Of a stretch of 21,750 nucleotides of DNA, positions 1 through 7,531 are shown piece after piece. Position 1 is the stretch's first letter; every line of letters begins with the position of its first letter. Source of the stretch: DASQPR01 sp035713725 (GTDB lineage: Bacteria; Actinomycetota; Actinomycetes; Mycobacteriales; Micromonosporaceae); the NCBI GenBank assembly GCA_035713725.1, contig DASTMZ010000199.1, positions 1 to 21,750 on the forward strand, in the 5' to 3' direction. Below the pieces are notes generated by a model. That model had not been told where the DNA came from. It ran no database searches and was given only the letters and a program-made list of their open reading frames with translations. Position numbers and translations under genes: made by a program.

Positions 1-827
1 TGCGCCTGCCGCACGCTGTTGCCACCGTCCACAACCAACATTTGGCCGGTGATGTAGGACGCGGCCGGCGAGCACAGGAACGCGATCGCGGCGGCGACCT
101 CGTCCGGCGTTCCGGGCCGACCGATCGGTGTGCCGAGGCCCTGCTTGATTTCGACGAGCGTCGACGCCGCTGTGTGGATGAGGCCCGGCGCGACCGCGTT
201 CACCGTGACGCCATCGGCGACCAGCTCCATCGCGAGAGCCCGCGTCAGACCGACGACCCCGGCCTTGGCCGCGGCGTAGGCCGACTCGGTCGGTAACGCG
301 TTCACCGGTCCGGCGGTGGCCGCGAGGTTGACGATGCGGCCCCAGCCGCGCTCCGCCATCGCGCCGACGAACGCCCGACTGACCAGGAAGGCGGTGGTCA
401 GGTTGCGGTCTATCTCGGTGCGCCACTCGTCCATGCTGAGCTCGGCCACCGGCCGCAACACCTCAGGGCTCGCCTTGCTCGCCAGTCCCGCGTTGTTCAC
501 CAGCACGTCGGGCACCTGGCCGTATTGCTCGGCCAACGCATCGGCGAGCGCACCCACCTCCTCCTCGAGCGTGAGGTCGGCGACGAACCCGGTCACGCCG
601 AGTTCGCTCGCCCGCTCGTGGATGCGACGCGTCGTCGACACGATCGCCACATCGGCGCCGAGCGCGGCGAGCCGACGCGCGGTCGCATACCCGATACCGT
701 TCGGGCTGCCGGCGCCGGTGACGAGCGCGACACGGCCGTCCAGACGATCGTTGTCCGGTTCCCACCGGCCGACCGGATCCGACTGGTCCGCCGTCGATGC
801 GAGCGTCGCGCCGTTGACTTTCTCCAT
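1..827 (-). CDS. Short-chain dehydrogenase/reductase (FabG-like), 3' end cut by window edge
   Basis: A classical NAD(P)-dependent SDR oxidoreductase of unknown substrate. The frame runs without a stop from the ATG at 827-825 to the left edge (275 codons). Since SDRs are about 250-280 residues and the usual C-terminal motif (TGQMLVVDGG) is present, only a few codons should be missing. Visible motifs are the Rossmann glycine motif TGAGSPNGIG near residues 40-49, the NNAG motif, and the active-site Tyr184 and Lys188 in YAAAK. The catalytic Ser that normally lies 13-14 residues before the Tyr is not there: the stretch reads NLAATAGP, with Ala169-Ala170-Thr171. Activity may therefore rely on Thr171 or may be altered. 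About 30 extra N-terminal residues precede the Rossmann fold. The start has only a weak ribosome site (AGGA). The gene diverges from the DUF4190 gene at 1070. Confidence 0.88.
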   Translation of the reverse strand, partial: MEKVNGATLASTADQSDPVGRWEPDNDRLDGRVALVTGAGSPNGIGYATARRLAALGADVAIVSTTRRIHERASELGVTGFVADLTLEEEVGALADALAEQYGQVPDVLVNNAGLASKASPEVLRPVAELSMDEWRTEIDRNLTTAFLVSRAFVGAMAERGWGRIVNLAATAGPVNALPTESAYAAAKAGVVGLTRALAMELVADGVTVNAVAPGLIHTAASTLVEIKQGLGTPIGRPGTPDEVAAAIAFLCSPAASYITGQMLVVDGGNSVRQA

Positions 828-1069
828 GAGGGAATCCTGCCGGTTGGGTGCCACCTGGGCAATGCGAGGCCACCCGAGCGATGCGAGGCAGTCGTCACGT
901 GTCGCCGTCGTTCGACGGGGCTCGCCGCCGGCCGATACGCTTTCAGGCAGGACCGAAGCCGGTACGCCGCGGTGGCCGACGCCGCTGGGACCGGCCGGCG
1001 CACATCAGCACCGTTGCGGGACCGAGGGTGTGGCGCTGGCGTCTCGGACGATCAAGGGGGGCCCGTGCG

Positions 1070-1585
1070 ATGACGACACCGAACCCGCAGGACCCGACGC
1101 GCGGTGCCTACCAGCAGCCCTCGAACGCGCCGATCTATATCGACCCGGTCACGCATCAACAGCTCTTCATGGATCCGGTCACCGGGCAACTGCGCTATGA
1201 GCCGGTCGGTCCCGCCGATCCGGCGGCCGGTGGCGTGCGACCGGCGAACCCTGGACAGCTTCCGGCGTACCCACAGCCATACCCGCCGTCGCCGTACGGC
1301 TACCCGTACGCGCCCGCGCCGCCGAACTCCACCGACGGCATGGCGGTCGCCTCGCTCGTCACGTCGATCGCCGGACTCCTCATGCTCTTCTGCTACGGGA
1401 TCGGCGCAGTCGCAGGCATCGTCGGTGCCGTGCTCGGCCATGTCGCGCGCGGCCGGATCCGCAGGTCGGGACAGGACGGCGCCGGTCTCGCGCTGGCGGG
1501 CATCATCATCGGCTGGACGGCGACCGGCCTCCTTGTGGCGTTCGGCGTCATCTTCTTGGCGATCGCGCTACCCCGCCTGCAGTGA
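1070..1585 (+). CDS. Small DUF4190-type membrane protein
   Basis: A 171-residue protein of unknown function. The N-terminal half (residues 1-90) is Pro/Tyr/Gln-rich and low in complexity. It includes a near-duplicated motif, YIDPVTHQQL followed by FMDPVTGQLRY. The C-terminal half has two hydrophobic helices (about residues 93-120 and 137-167) separated by a short basic loop (HVARGRIRRSGQDGAGLALAG). This helix-loop-helix with the GxxxARxxIRRSGQ.GxGLA pattern is the signature of actinobacterial DUF4190. The start at 1070 is chosen because the purine-rich AAGGGGGG lies about 8 bases upstream. An in-frame GTG or ATG further upstream would add an unlikely Arg-rich extension. A strong hairpin terminator follows the stop. 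The gene is monocistronic. The role is unknown, though a Pro-rich cytoplasmic tail on a small membrane anchor could suggest protein-protein contacts. Confidence 0.87.
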   Translation: MTTPNPQDPTRGAYQQPSNAPIYIDPVTHQQLFMDPVTGQLRYEPVGPADPAAGGVRPANPGQLPAYPQPYPPSPYGYPYAPAPPNSTDGMAVASLVTSIAGLLMLFCYGIGAVAGIVGAVLGHVARGRIRRSGQDGAGLALAGIIIGWTATGLLVAFGVIFLAIALPRLQ

Positions 1586-1646
1586 GCGAACCGCGCTGCT
1601 AGGCGGCGGACCGTGCGCGTTGTCCCGGGTTCCATACCGCAAACGG

Positions 1647-1680
1647 CGAGGGCGCCGGACTGCGTCCGGCGCCCTCGTTT
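1647..1680. terminator. Bidirectional intrinsic terminator between convergent genes
   Basis: A perfect 14-bp inverted repeat (1647-1660 pairing with 1664-1677, loop TGC) is followed by TTT on the plus strand. It lies between the stop of the DUF4190 gene (1585) and the stop of the convergent subtilase gene (1696), and is well placed to end both transcripts. The T-run is short, as is common in GC-rich actinobacteria. Confidence 0.82.
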
Positions 1681-1695
1681 CGTGCGGTGTGAGCG

Positions 1696-4600
1696 TTAGC
1701 CCACGGTGTAGGTGTACGGAAGGTCGATCAACTCGTCGCCGCCACCCGTGAACAGGTCAAAGGTGTCGAGGTAGAGGTGACCGTTAACGACGGTGCCCTT
1801 CGCGGTCGTCGGACTGATCGTGACCGTGATGACGCCGGTCTGACCCGGTGCCAAGGTCAACAGGCCGCCCACCGGAGTGACTACGGACTGCGACGACTTC
1901 GCCGGCCGTACGTTGGACGAACCCTGCGTGATCGTGCCGCTCAGCAGGCCGTGCGAGGCCGCCTGCTTGATGAGCGCCCGTGCAGTCGCGCTTGACGGGC
2001 TCTGCGCGAACGCGCTGCCGATCATGATGTCGGCCGTGTCCGACGACGTGTCGAGGTCGAACAGCTTGCCGACCACGAACGCCGACAGGCTCGCCGAGCC
2101 GGCCGGAGCCGGACCGGAGAACGGACCCGACTGACCGACGTCGGTCCCGAACGGACCCGGCGTGACCTCGTCTGCGACGAAGTTCACCGTCGCGCTGTTG
2201 TTGCCGTTGTCCGCCGAGTAGTGGTCCGGCTCGCCGTCGAAGAAGAACACGTCCGAGTTCACCGGTTGGTCGGCCGACACGGTCGTCGTGAACTGCGTCG
2301 ACTGGCTCGGCACCTGCCATTGCGGCGTCAGGCCGGCCGGCTGCGGCAGCGGGAACGTGTCGCTGGTGCTGGCGAGCTGGATCGTGCCCGTCTGCGACAG
2401 GCGCGGGTCGACGTAGTAGTTGAGTGTCGCGGCGCCGTTGTTCTTGATGGTCACCGGCACCGTGACCGTCGAACCCTTGGCGATCTTCGTCTTCGCGCTG
2501 CTCGGCAGGCTCGCGGTCACCTTGACGTTGTTGTAGGAGACCTTGGCCGTGAACGGCGTGTTGATTTGGTCGCCCTGCACCGGGTTGAGGGCCTCGATGG
2601 TGAGGACCCATGTTCCCGGTATCGGGTTCTGGTGGTAGATCTGGATGTTCCCGTCGTTGAAGTTGCTGTCGTAGCCGTAGACCTGGCCGTTCGGCGCCGC
2701 CAACGTGGCGATGACGAAGCCGGTGAGGTCGTCGGTGTTCGGCGGGTGCGACAGACCGACCGACACACCAACGTTGATGTCCGACTTACCGGACGGCACC
2801 TGGATGTAGTAGTCGTTGGTCTGCGCCGGTCCGAAGAACGATCGGCCGTTGCCACCGGTGATCGTGCCGGTGAACGTGGTCGCCTTCGGCGGCACGACAC
2901 CGCGGATCGTCAGCGGCACCGACACGTTCAGCCCGCGGTTCGACTTGAACTGCACCGACGCGGACACGTCGCTCGGCTGACTCGGTGTGGTCGTCTTGAC
3001 GGTCACCGTACGGCTGGTGTTCGGCGCCAGGGTGAACGACGACGGCGACACAGTGCCGTGCGATGCGTAGTCGGCCAGCTGCACGGCCCACTGGATCGGG
3101 CCGCTGAAGCCGGAGCTGTGCGACAGCGCGATATACGCCGTCCAGGTGCCGGCGGTCGGGAACCGGGCATCGGTGTTCGCGTAGTTCGCGGCACCCTGCG
3201 GGATCGAATACGACGTGTAGACGCCGTGCGGATCGATCAGGATGATGCGGCTCGCGGCACCGGTGACCGCCGGCATGGTGTCCATCGCCTCTTCCATGGT
3301 GAGGCGATCGACGCCGGCCGGGACCTTGAACGTGACCTTGGCATAGTCGCGTTCGATGCCGAACGCGTCGATGTAGAAGTCACCGTCCGCCTGTGCTTGC
3401 GTGACGTCCAGGCTCGTGCTGCCGGTGATCGTCTTGACGACGTGCGTGAGCGCCCGGGTGGACGCGTTGACCGTCTCAGACTGCGCACCGTCGTTACGGA
3501 TGGTGAGCGTCTGAGTCACCGACTTGTTCGGATTCCCGATCGCGGTGAGCTGCGTCTTGTCGACGACCAGAGCGTTGCCGACGGACTTGGCCGGACCGAA
3601 GTTGTCCTGCCAGCTCTCCGCGGCCTGCACGGCCGCCAGCGAGTTGAGCAGGCCAGCGCCTTGCTCGTACGCCGGGTGACCGAGGTCCGTGGCGGTGCTC
3701 GTGAGCAGCCGCTTGACCAGCGCTGGTGCCGGCTTCGTGCCGCCGTGCGTGTTCTCGTACGCCTGGATGACCAGAGCGGCCGCGCCGGCGGTCAGCGGCG
3801 ACGACTGGCTCGTGCCACCGAACTGCTGGATTGGGGTGGGTTGCGGGTCGTTCTGGTCGTTCGCGCACTCCTCGTAGAGCGTCAGGTCGGGAGTGCACAG
3901 CGCCCAGCCGAGGTCGCCGGGGGCGACCAGGTCGGGCACGGTGCCCGACTGCGTGATGCCGCCCGAGCTCAAGCCCGAGATGTTGTTGCTGACGAACTTG
4001 CCGCTGGACAGCTGTATGCCGGCGGAGGTCGTCTGCAGGTAGGACCGGAAGATCGTGGTCGCACCGACACCGATGACGCCCGCGGTGTCGGACGGGGAGC
4101 CGATCGTGCCGGTCACGCCGGCGTCGCCGGTGCTCGACACGACGGTCACGCCCGCGGCCACCGCGGCCTGGTCGGCCAGCGAGATCGGGTCGTCGCCGTT
4201 GTCCGGGTAGGGGTTGCCACCGAACGACTCGTTGAGCACGTCCGCGCCGTCGGTCACCGCGTAGTCGATGGCCTCGATGAAGCGCGACGTCGGCGCAGTG
4301 TTCGAGTTGCCGAACACCTTCAGCCCGATGAGGCTGGCGCCGGGCGCCATGCCGCGGACCGTGATGTCGCAGTTCGCCGGCAGCGGGTGGGCCTCGTTCA
4401 CGAAGTTCGACAGGTCGTAGCTGTGCAGGCCCTGCGCAGCGATCGAACTGGCGTCGCCGAACGCCTCGGCCGCACCGCTCGGCGCCGCCAGGCCGTCACC
4501 GGAGAAGTCCTGGTAGTCGACGAAGACATGGCTGCCGTCGGCGCGGATGAAGTCGGGGTTGTTGATGTCAAGGCCATCGGCGATGAACGCGACCTTGACG

Positions 4601-5181
4601 CCCGAGCCGTCGACGATGTTCTGTGCCTGCGGCGTCTTCGGGTCCTCGAACGCGGTGTTCGTGACCTGCAATGCCTCCGGCTCGAGGATCGGCTTGAGTG
4701 GGCTGCTCGGGCAGACCGGCCCGCTTTGCACCGGCGATGCTCCGGCGCTGGCCGAGGAACCGCCCGACGTCTCGATGGGCGCCGCCTTGAGTGGCAGGTC
4801 CGGGACGATCGCGGCGACCGACGGATCGGCGGCCAAGGTGTTCGCTTGTGCGGCAGTCACGGTGGCCGAGAACGCATTGACGGTGGCGAAGCCGTGCAGG
4901 TTCTTGGCGCCGTCCGACTTCGCGTGGCTCATCAGCGGCGACTGGTCGGCGTGGTACGCGTTCACACGAGCCGACGAATGGCCCTTCGTGATCGCCAGGT
5001 TCGTGTGCTGGTTACGCAGCAACACGATGACGTTGTGGGTCGGCCCACCGGCGGCGGGCGACGCGTGTGGCGTGCTCTGCGCGGCGGCGGCGCCCACAGT
5101 TGCGGCCACCACCCCGACCGAAATACCTAAGGCCAGCAAACCTCGTTTCGAGGTCAAGCCCTTGATCGATACCGACGGCAT
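1696..5181 (-). CDS. Secreted subtilisin-like (S8) serine protease with I9-type propeptide and long C-terminal region
   Basis: An 1161-residue exported protease. The N-terminal signal peptide (residues 1-about 35: basic start, hydrophobic core, AAAAQS cleavage region) is followed by an inhibitor-I9-like propeptide (about 45-128). The S8 catalytic domain (about 170-540) carries Asp202 in FIADGLD, His253 in GLHSYD and Ser458 in GGTSQSSP, so the triad is complete. It is atypical in two places: the usual HGTH is HSYD, and the oxyanion residue, normally Asn, is Asp353 in STGDAG. Residues 540-1161 form several beta-rich modules, probably Fn3-like and pre-peptidase C-terminal-like. No LPxTG anchor or cell-wall repeat is seen, so the product is probably released. 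The ATG at 5181 has a strong GGGAGGGG ribosome site just upstream. A likely promoter lies at 5242-5271. The natural substrate is unknown. Confidence 0.92.
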   Translation of the reverse strand: MPSVSIKGLTSKRGLLALGISVGVVAATVGAAAAQSTPHASPAAGGPTHNVIVLLRNQHTNLAITKGHSSARVNAYHADQSPLMSHAKSDGAKNLHGFATVNAFSATVTAAQANTLAADPSVAAIVPDLPLKAAPIETSGGSSASAGASPVQSGPVCPSSPLKPILEPEALQVTNTAFEDPKTPQAQNIVDGSGVKVAFIADGLDINNPDFIRADGSHVFVDYQDFSGDGLAAPSGAAEAFGDASSIAAQGLHSYDLSNFVNEAHPLPANCDITVRGMAPGASLIGLKVFGNSNTAPTSRFIEAIDYAVTDGADVLNESFGGNPYPDNGDDPISLADQAAVAAGVTVVSSTGDAGVTGTIGSPSDTAGVIGVGATTIFRSYLQTTSAGIQLSSGKFVSNNISGLSSGGITQSGTVPDLVAPGDLGWALCTPDLTLYEECANDQNDPQPTPIQQFGGTSQSSPLTAGAAALVIQAYENTHGGTKPAPALVKRLLTSTATDLGHPAYEQGAGLLNSLAAVQAAESWQDNFGPAKSVGNALVVDKTQLTAIGNPNKSVTQTLTIRNDGAQSETVNASTRALTHVVKTITGSTSLDVTQAQADGDFYIDAFGIERDYAKVTFKVPAGVDRLTMEEAMDTMPAVTGAASRIILIDPHGVYTSYSIPQGAANYANTDARFPTAGTWTAYIALSHSSGFSGPIQWAVQLADYASHGTVSPSSFTLAPNTSRTVTVKTTTPSQPSDVSASVQFKSNRGLNVSVPLTIRGVVPPKATTFTGTITGGNGRSFFGPAQTNDYYIQVPSGKSDINVGVSVGLSHPPNTDDLTGFVIATLAAPNGQVYGYDSNFNDGNIQIYHQNPIPGTWVLTIEALNPVQGDQINTPFTAKVSYNNVKVTASLPSSAKTKIAKGSTVTVPVTIKNNGAATLNYYVDPRLSQTGTIQLASTSDTFPLPQPAGLTPQWQVPSQSTQFTTTVSADQPVNSDVFFFDGEPDHYSADNGNNSATVNFVADEVTPGPFGTDVGQSGPFSGPAPAGSASLSAFVVGKLFDLDTSSDTADIMIGSAFAQSPSSATARALIKQAASHGLLSGTITQGSSNVRPAKSSQSVVTPVGGLLTLAPGQTGVITVTISPTTAKGTVVNGHLYLDTFDLFTGGGDELIDLPYTYTVG

Positions 5182-5241
5182 CGACTAGTCCCCTCCCTGT
5201 TGCGCGTCGTAAATCTCCCCAGGCGGAACGGGTGCGACGCG

Positions 5242-5271
5242 AGTATCTACAGGGAGCGATGACGATAGCAA
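5242..5271 (-). promoter_or_regulatory. Candidate sigma-70-type promoter for the subtilase gene
   Basis: Read on the minus strand, TTGCTA (5271-5266) and GATACT (5247-5242) are separated by 18 bases and would give a 5' leader of roughly 50-60 bases before the ATG at 5181. TAGATA one turn upstream is an alternative -10 with a 16-base spacer. These are the best hexamers in the upstream region. No start site is known. Confidence 0.42.
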
Positions 5272-5298
5272 GGGTGAAAACGGCATTCGTACCCTTGC
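5268..5298. promoter_or_regulatory. Inverted repeat overlapping the subtilase -35 region (possible operator)
   Basis: GCAAGGGT (5268-5275) and its exact complement ACCCTTGC (5291-5298) are separated by 15 AT-richer bases. The left arm covers the predicted -35 hexamer of the protease gene. The spacing, about 23 bp centre to centre (two helical turns), suits a dimeric regulator. The identity of any regulator is unknown. Confidence 0.35.
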
Positions 5299-5601
5299 CA
5301 CATTCGCAGAACGGAAAGGGTGGCCGACGGGTCGTAGTAAGCGACCACAATGCACGGTCGGTTGTCATCGAGCATCGGGCAGGAGAACGCGCGCGACCAC
5401 GTTGAGCCTGCTCCGAGCCTGCGTAACCAGCCCGTCACGTTGGTGACACCGTGCGTTGTCGCGGTTGACGAAAAATCGCAAGTTCCGCGCGAAGAACCGG
5501 TTGATTGGCGCACATATTCGGCGCTGTTCTAAGCGAATTCTCAGATTCCCGCGGCACCACCCGAAGCGCCCATCTGACGCTGGCCGATTATCACGCGGCG
5601 C
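5299..5601. other. Gene-poor intergenic stretch upstream of the subtilase
   Basis: Together with the promoter zone this makes a 426-bp gap between the protease start and the end of the lyase gene. It is AT-richer than its surroundings. Short open frames occur on both strands, but none has a convincing ribosome site or coding-type codon use. A short palindrome (GTCAC-GTTG-GTGAC, about 5434-5447) is present. No tRNA-like or clear small-RNA structure was recognised. Confidence 0.5.
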
Positions 5602-5630
5602 CGAAAATCACGCCGTCGTCGGCGGCGTGA
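5602..5630 (-). terminator. Intrinsic terminator overlapping the end of the lyase gene
   Basis: On the minus strand an 8-bp perfect stem (TCACGCCG/CGGCGTGA, 5630-5623 with 5615-5608, 7-base loop) that contains the TGA stop codon is followed by ATTTTC. This is a compact rho-independent type terminator for the CoA ester lyase gene. Confidence 0.55.
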
Positions 5631-6570
5631 ACGACGACGTTCGCGTCATTCCCGCGGCCCGTCCCTTTCCGACAATCACGAACGCCATCTTGCGGGATGC
5701 CTCGTCGATCATCTCGTCGCCGAGCATCACCGCGCCGATCTTCCCGCCCTCGTCGGACGTCGCGAACTCGTACGCGTCGAGGATCAGCTCGGCATGGTCA
5801 TAGTCGGACTGCGACGGGGCGTACACGGAGTTGGCCGCGTCGATCTGTCCCGGGTGCAGCACCCACTTGCCGTCATAACCGAGCGCGGCCGACCGCTTGG
5901 CGACCTCGGTGAACGCGTCGACGTCGCGGATCTGCAGGAACGGGCCGTCGATGGCCTGTAGGTAGTGCATGCGCGCGGCCATCAGGATGCGCATCAGGAT
6001 GTAGTGGTACGGATCGCCGGGACCGTAGTCGGGGATCAGCGCGCCGACCGTGAGCGACCGCATGTTGATCGACGCCATGAAGTCGGCCGGGCCGAAGATG
6101 ATCGTCTCCAGCCGCGGCGACGCGGCCGCGATCGCGTCGAGGTTGACGAGTCCTCGCGCGTTCTCGATCTGCGCCTCGATGCCGATGGATCCGACCGCGA
6201 TGCCCATCGTCTTCTCGATCTGGGTGAGCGTGAGATCGAGCCACTGAACATGTGCCGCTTCCTGCACCTTCGGCAGCATGATCGCGTCCAGGTTGGCGCC
6301 GGCACCCTCGACGATCTCGACGACGTCCGCGTACGTCCAGTGGGTCGTGAGGTCGTTGACGCGGACCACCCGGGCCTTGCCGCCCCAATCGCCGTTGTTC
6401 AGCGCGGCGATGATGTTCTTGCGCGCGCCCGGCTTGGCCAGCGGCGCAACCGCGTCCTCGAGATCGAGGAAGACCTGGTCGGCTGGCAATCCTTGCGCCT
6501 TGTCGAGCATCTTGAGGCTCGAACCCGGCACGGCAAGGCACGAGCGGCGGGGTCGTCCGGCGGCGCCCAT
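5608..6570 (-). CDS. HpcH/HpaI-CitE family CoA ester lyase (malyl-CoA / beta-methylmalyl-CoA lyase type)
   Basis: A 320-residue cytosolic TIM-barrel enzyme expected to cleave or form a 3-hydroxyacyl-CoA dicarboxylate, such as malyl-CoA giving glyoxylate and acetyl-CoA, or a relative such as citramalyl-CoA. Visible family motifs are the N-terminal RSCLAVPGSS, FLDLEDAV (residues 34-41), the substrate-binding Arg70 in VRVN, the metal-binding pair Glu136 (QIENARGL) and Asp163 (GPADF), and the C-terminal KWVLHPGQI. The Glu-Asp spacing of 27 fits malyl-CoA lyases. The length matches Mcl1-type lyases (about 318) better than the shorter CitE (about 270-290). The ATG at 6570 follows AGGAGG with a 5-base spacer. 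No glyoxylate, methylaspartate or 3-hydroxypropionate pathway genes adjoin, so the physiological substrate is open. Confidence 0.85.
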   Translation of the reverse strand: MGAAGRPRRSCLAVPGSSLKMLDKAQGLPADQVFLDLEDAVAPLAKPGARKNIIAALNNGDWGGKARVVRVNDLTTHWTYADVVEIVEGAGANLDAIMLPKVQEAAHVQWLDLTLTQIEKTMGIAVGSIGIEAQIENARGLVNLDAIAAASPRLETIIFGPADFMASINMRSLTVGALIPDYGPGDPYHYILMRILMAARMHYLQAIDGPFLQIRDVDAFTEVAKRSAALGYDGKWVLHPGQIDAANSVYAPSQSDYDHAELILDAYEFATSDEGGKIGAVMLGDEMIDEASRKMAFVIVGKGRAAGMTRTSSFTPPTTA

Positions 6571-6592
6571 GGCGGCCTCCTACGGTCTCGCG

Positions 6593-6646
6593 TGTTCTCC
6601 GGCCTCTTGGCGAAACGGTAGCCTCGGCCCGTGCGCAAGGAGAACA
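6593..6646. promoter_or_regulatory. Inverted repeat in the lyase/SDR divergent region
   Basis: TGTTCTCC (6593-6600) and its exact complement GGAGAACA (6639-6646) are separated by 38 bases in the 81-bp space between the two divergent starts. The right arm contains most of the ribosome site of the SDR gene at 6652. It could be a regulator site or, in a long enough transcript, a hairpin that hides the Shine-Dalgarno sequence. A weak promoter-like pair for the SDR (TTCTCC 6595-6600, TAGCCT 6619-6624, 18-base spacer) overlaps it. Confidence 0.3.
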
Positions 6647-6651
6647 TTTCT

Positions 6652-7482
6652 GTGAACGATTTCACCGGTCGGACAATCGTCGTGACCGGTGCGAACTCCG
6701 GCATCGGATTGGCCGCCGCGAAGGCGTTCGCGCGCGGCGGTGCACGGGTCGTGCTCGTCGGCCGGGACCAGACCCGGCTCGACGATGCGCTCGCGCTCGT
6801 GTCGTCGCTCGCGCTGGACCCGGCAGCGGCACCCGCGGCGTTCCGCGCCGACTTCGCCGCACTCGACGAGGTGCGCAAGCTCGCCGCCGCGCTCAATGAT
6901 GCGTACCCGTCGATCGACGTGCTGGCGAACAACGCCGGCGGGTCGTTCGCGCGCCGGACCACGACGGTGGACGGGTTCGAGCTGACCATCCAGGTCAACC
7001 ACCTCGCGCCGTTCCTGCTGACGAACCTGCTGCGTGCCCGGCTGGCCGGCGGGCGCATCATCAACACCGCGTCGGACGCGCATTCCGTCGGTCGGCTCGA
7101 TCCGGCGAACCTGAACTACCCGGGTCGGTTCCGGACGTTTCCGGTCTACGGCGCGTCCAAGCAGGCCAACATCTTGTTCGCCGCCGAGTTGGCGCGGCGT
7201 TGGCCGGAGATCAACGCATACAGCTACCACCCCGGCGTGGTACGCACGCGGTTCGGTCGCGAGAGCATCGTGGTGAGCACGTTCTACAAGGTGATGCCCG
7301 GTCTGCGTACGCCGACCGAGGGCGCCGACACGATGGTCTGGCTCGCTGGCACCTCCATCACCGAACTCGAGGACGGCGGCTATTACGTCGACCGTCGGCG
7401 GCGTTCGCCATCGGCCGCGGCGTCCGACCCGGCGAAGGCCGACGCACTGTGGGCCGCGAGCGAGGCGGCGGTCGGGCTGTAG
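6652..7482 (+). CDS. Short-chain dehydrogenase, retinol-dehydrogenase-like
   Basis: A 276-residue NAD(P)-dependent oxidoreductase of the SDR group that includes the retinol dehydrogenase/WW-oxidoreductase-like enzymes. Motifs are TGANSGIG (cofactor binding, about residues 13-20), NNAGG, the serine-bearing strand RIINTASDAHS and the active-site YGASK (Tyr and Lys). A 20-odd-residue insertion between the Ser strand and the Tyr, typical of this subgroup, is present. The GTG at 6652 is preferred because AAGGAG lies 9 bases upstream. The frame also permits a GTG at 6631, but that would put the ribosome site inside the gene. It diverges from the CoA ester lyase and converges with the permease gene. 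The substrate is unknown. The C-terminal ADALWAASEAAVGL is a common ending for this group. Confidence 0.87.
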   Translation: MNDFTGRTIVVTGANSGIGLAAAKAFARGGARVVLVGRDQTRLDDALALVSSLALDPAAAPAAFRADFAALDEVRKLAAALNDAYPSIDVLANNAGGSFARRTTTVDGFELTIQVNHLAPFLLTNLLRARLAGGRIINTASDAHSVGRLDPANLNYPGRFRTFPVYGASKQANILFAAELARRWPEINAYSYHPGVVRTRFGRESIVVSTFYKVMPGLRTPTEGADTMVWLAGTSITELEDGGYYVDRRRRSPSAAASDPAKADALWAASEAAVGL

Positions 7483-7531
7483 CACTTCGTGCTCGAGTGC
7501 CGTTGCCGGAGCGCGCATCGCCAGCGGGACG

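Noticed and set aside
316..1200. A 294-codon plus-strand open frame over the SDR gene and the DUF4190 start
   Set aside because: Antisense to a clear SDR with Rossmann and YxxxK motifs. Its translation is Ser/Arg-rich without domains.
2221..5130. A 969-codon open frame on the plus strand, antisense to the subtilase gene
   Set aside because: It is a mirror of the protease gene in GC-rich DNA: Arg/Val/Asp-rich, no domain recognised and no ribosome site. The opposite strand has clear protease motifs.
5247..5513. An 88-codon minus-strand frame in the gap upstream of the protease
   Set aside because: It overlaps the predicted promoter and inverted repeat, has no ribosome site and no recognisable features.
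7481..7493. Small hairpin AGCAC-TTC-GTGCT directly after the SDR stop
   Set aside because: The stem is only 5 bp with no T-run, too weak to call a terminator, although it lies where one would be expected.
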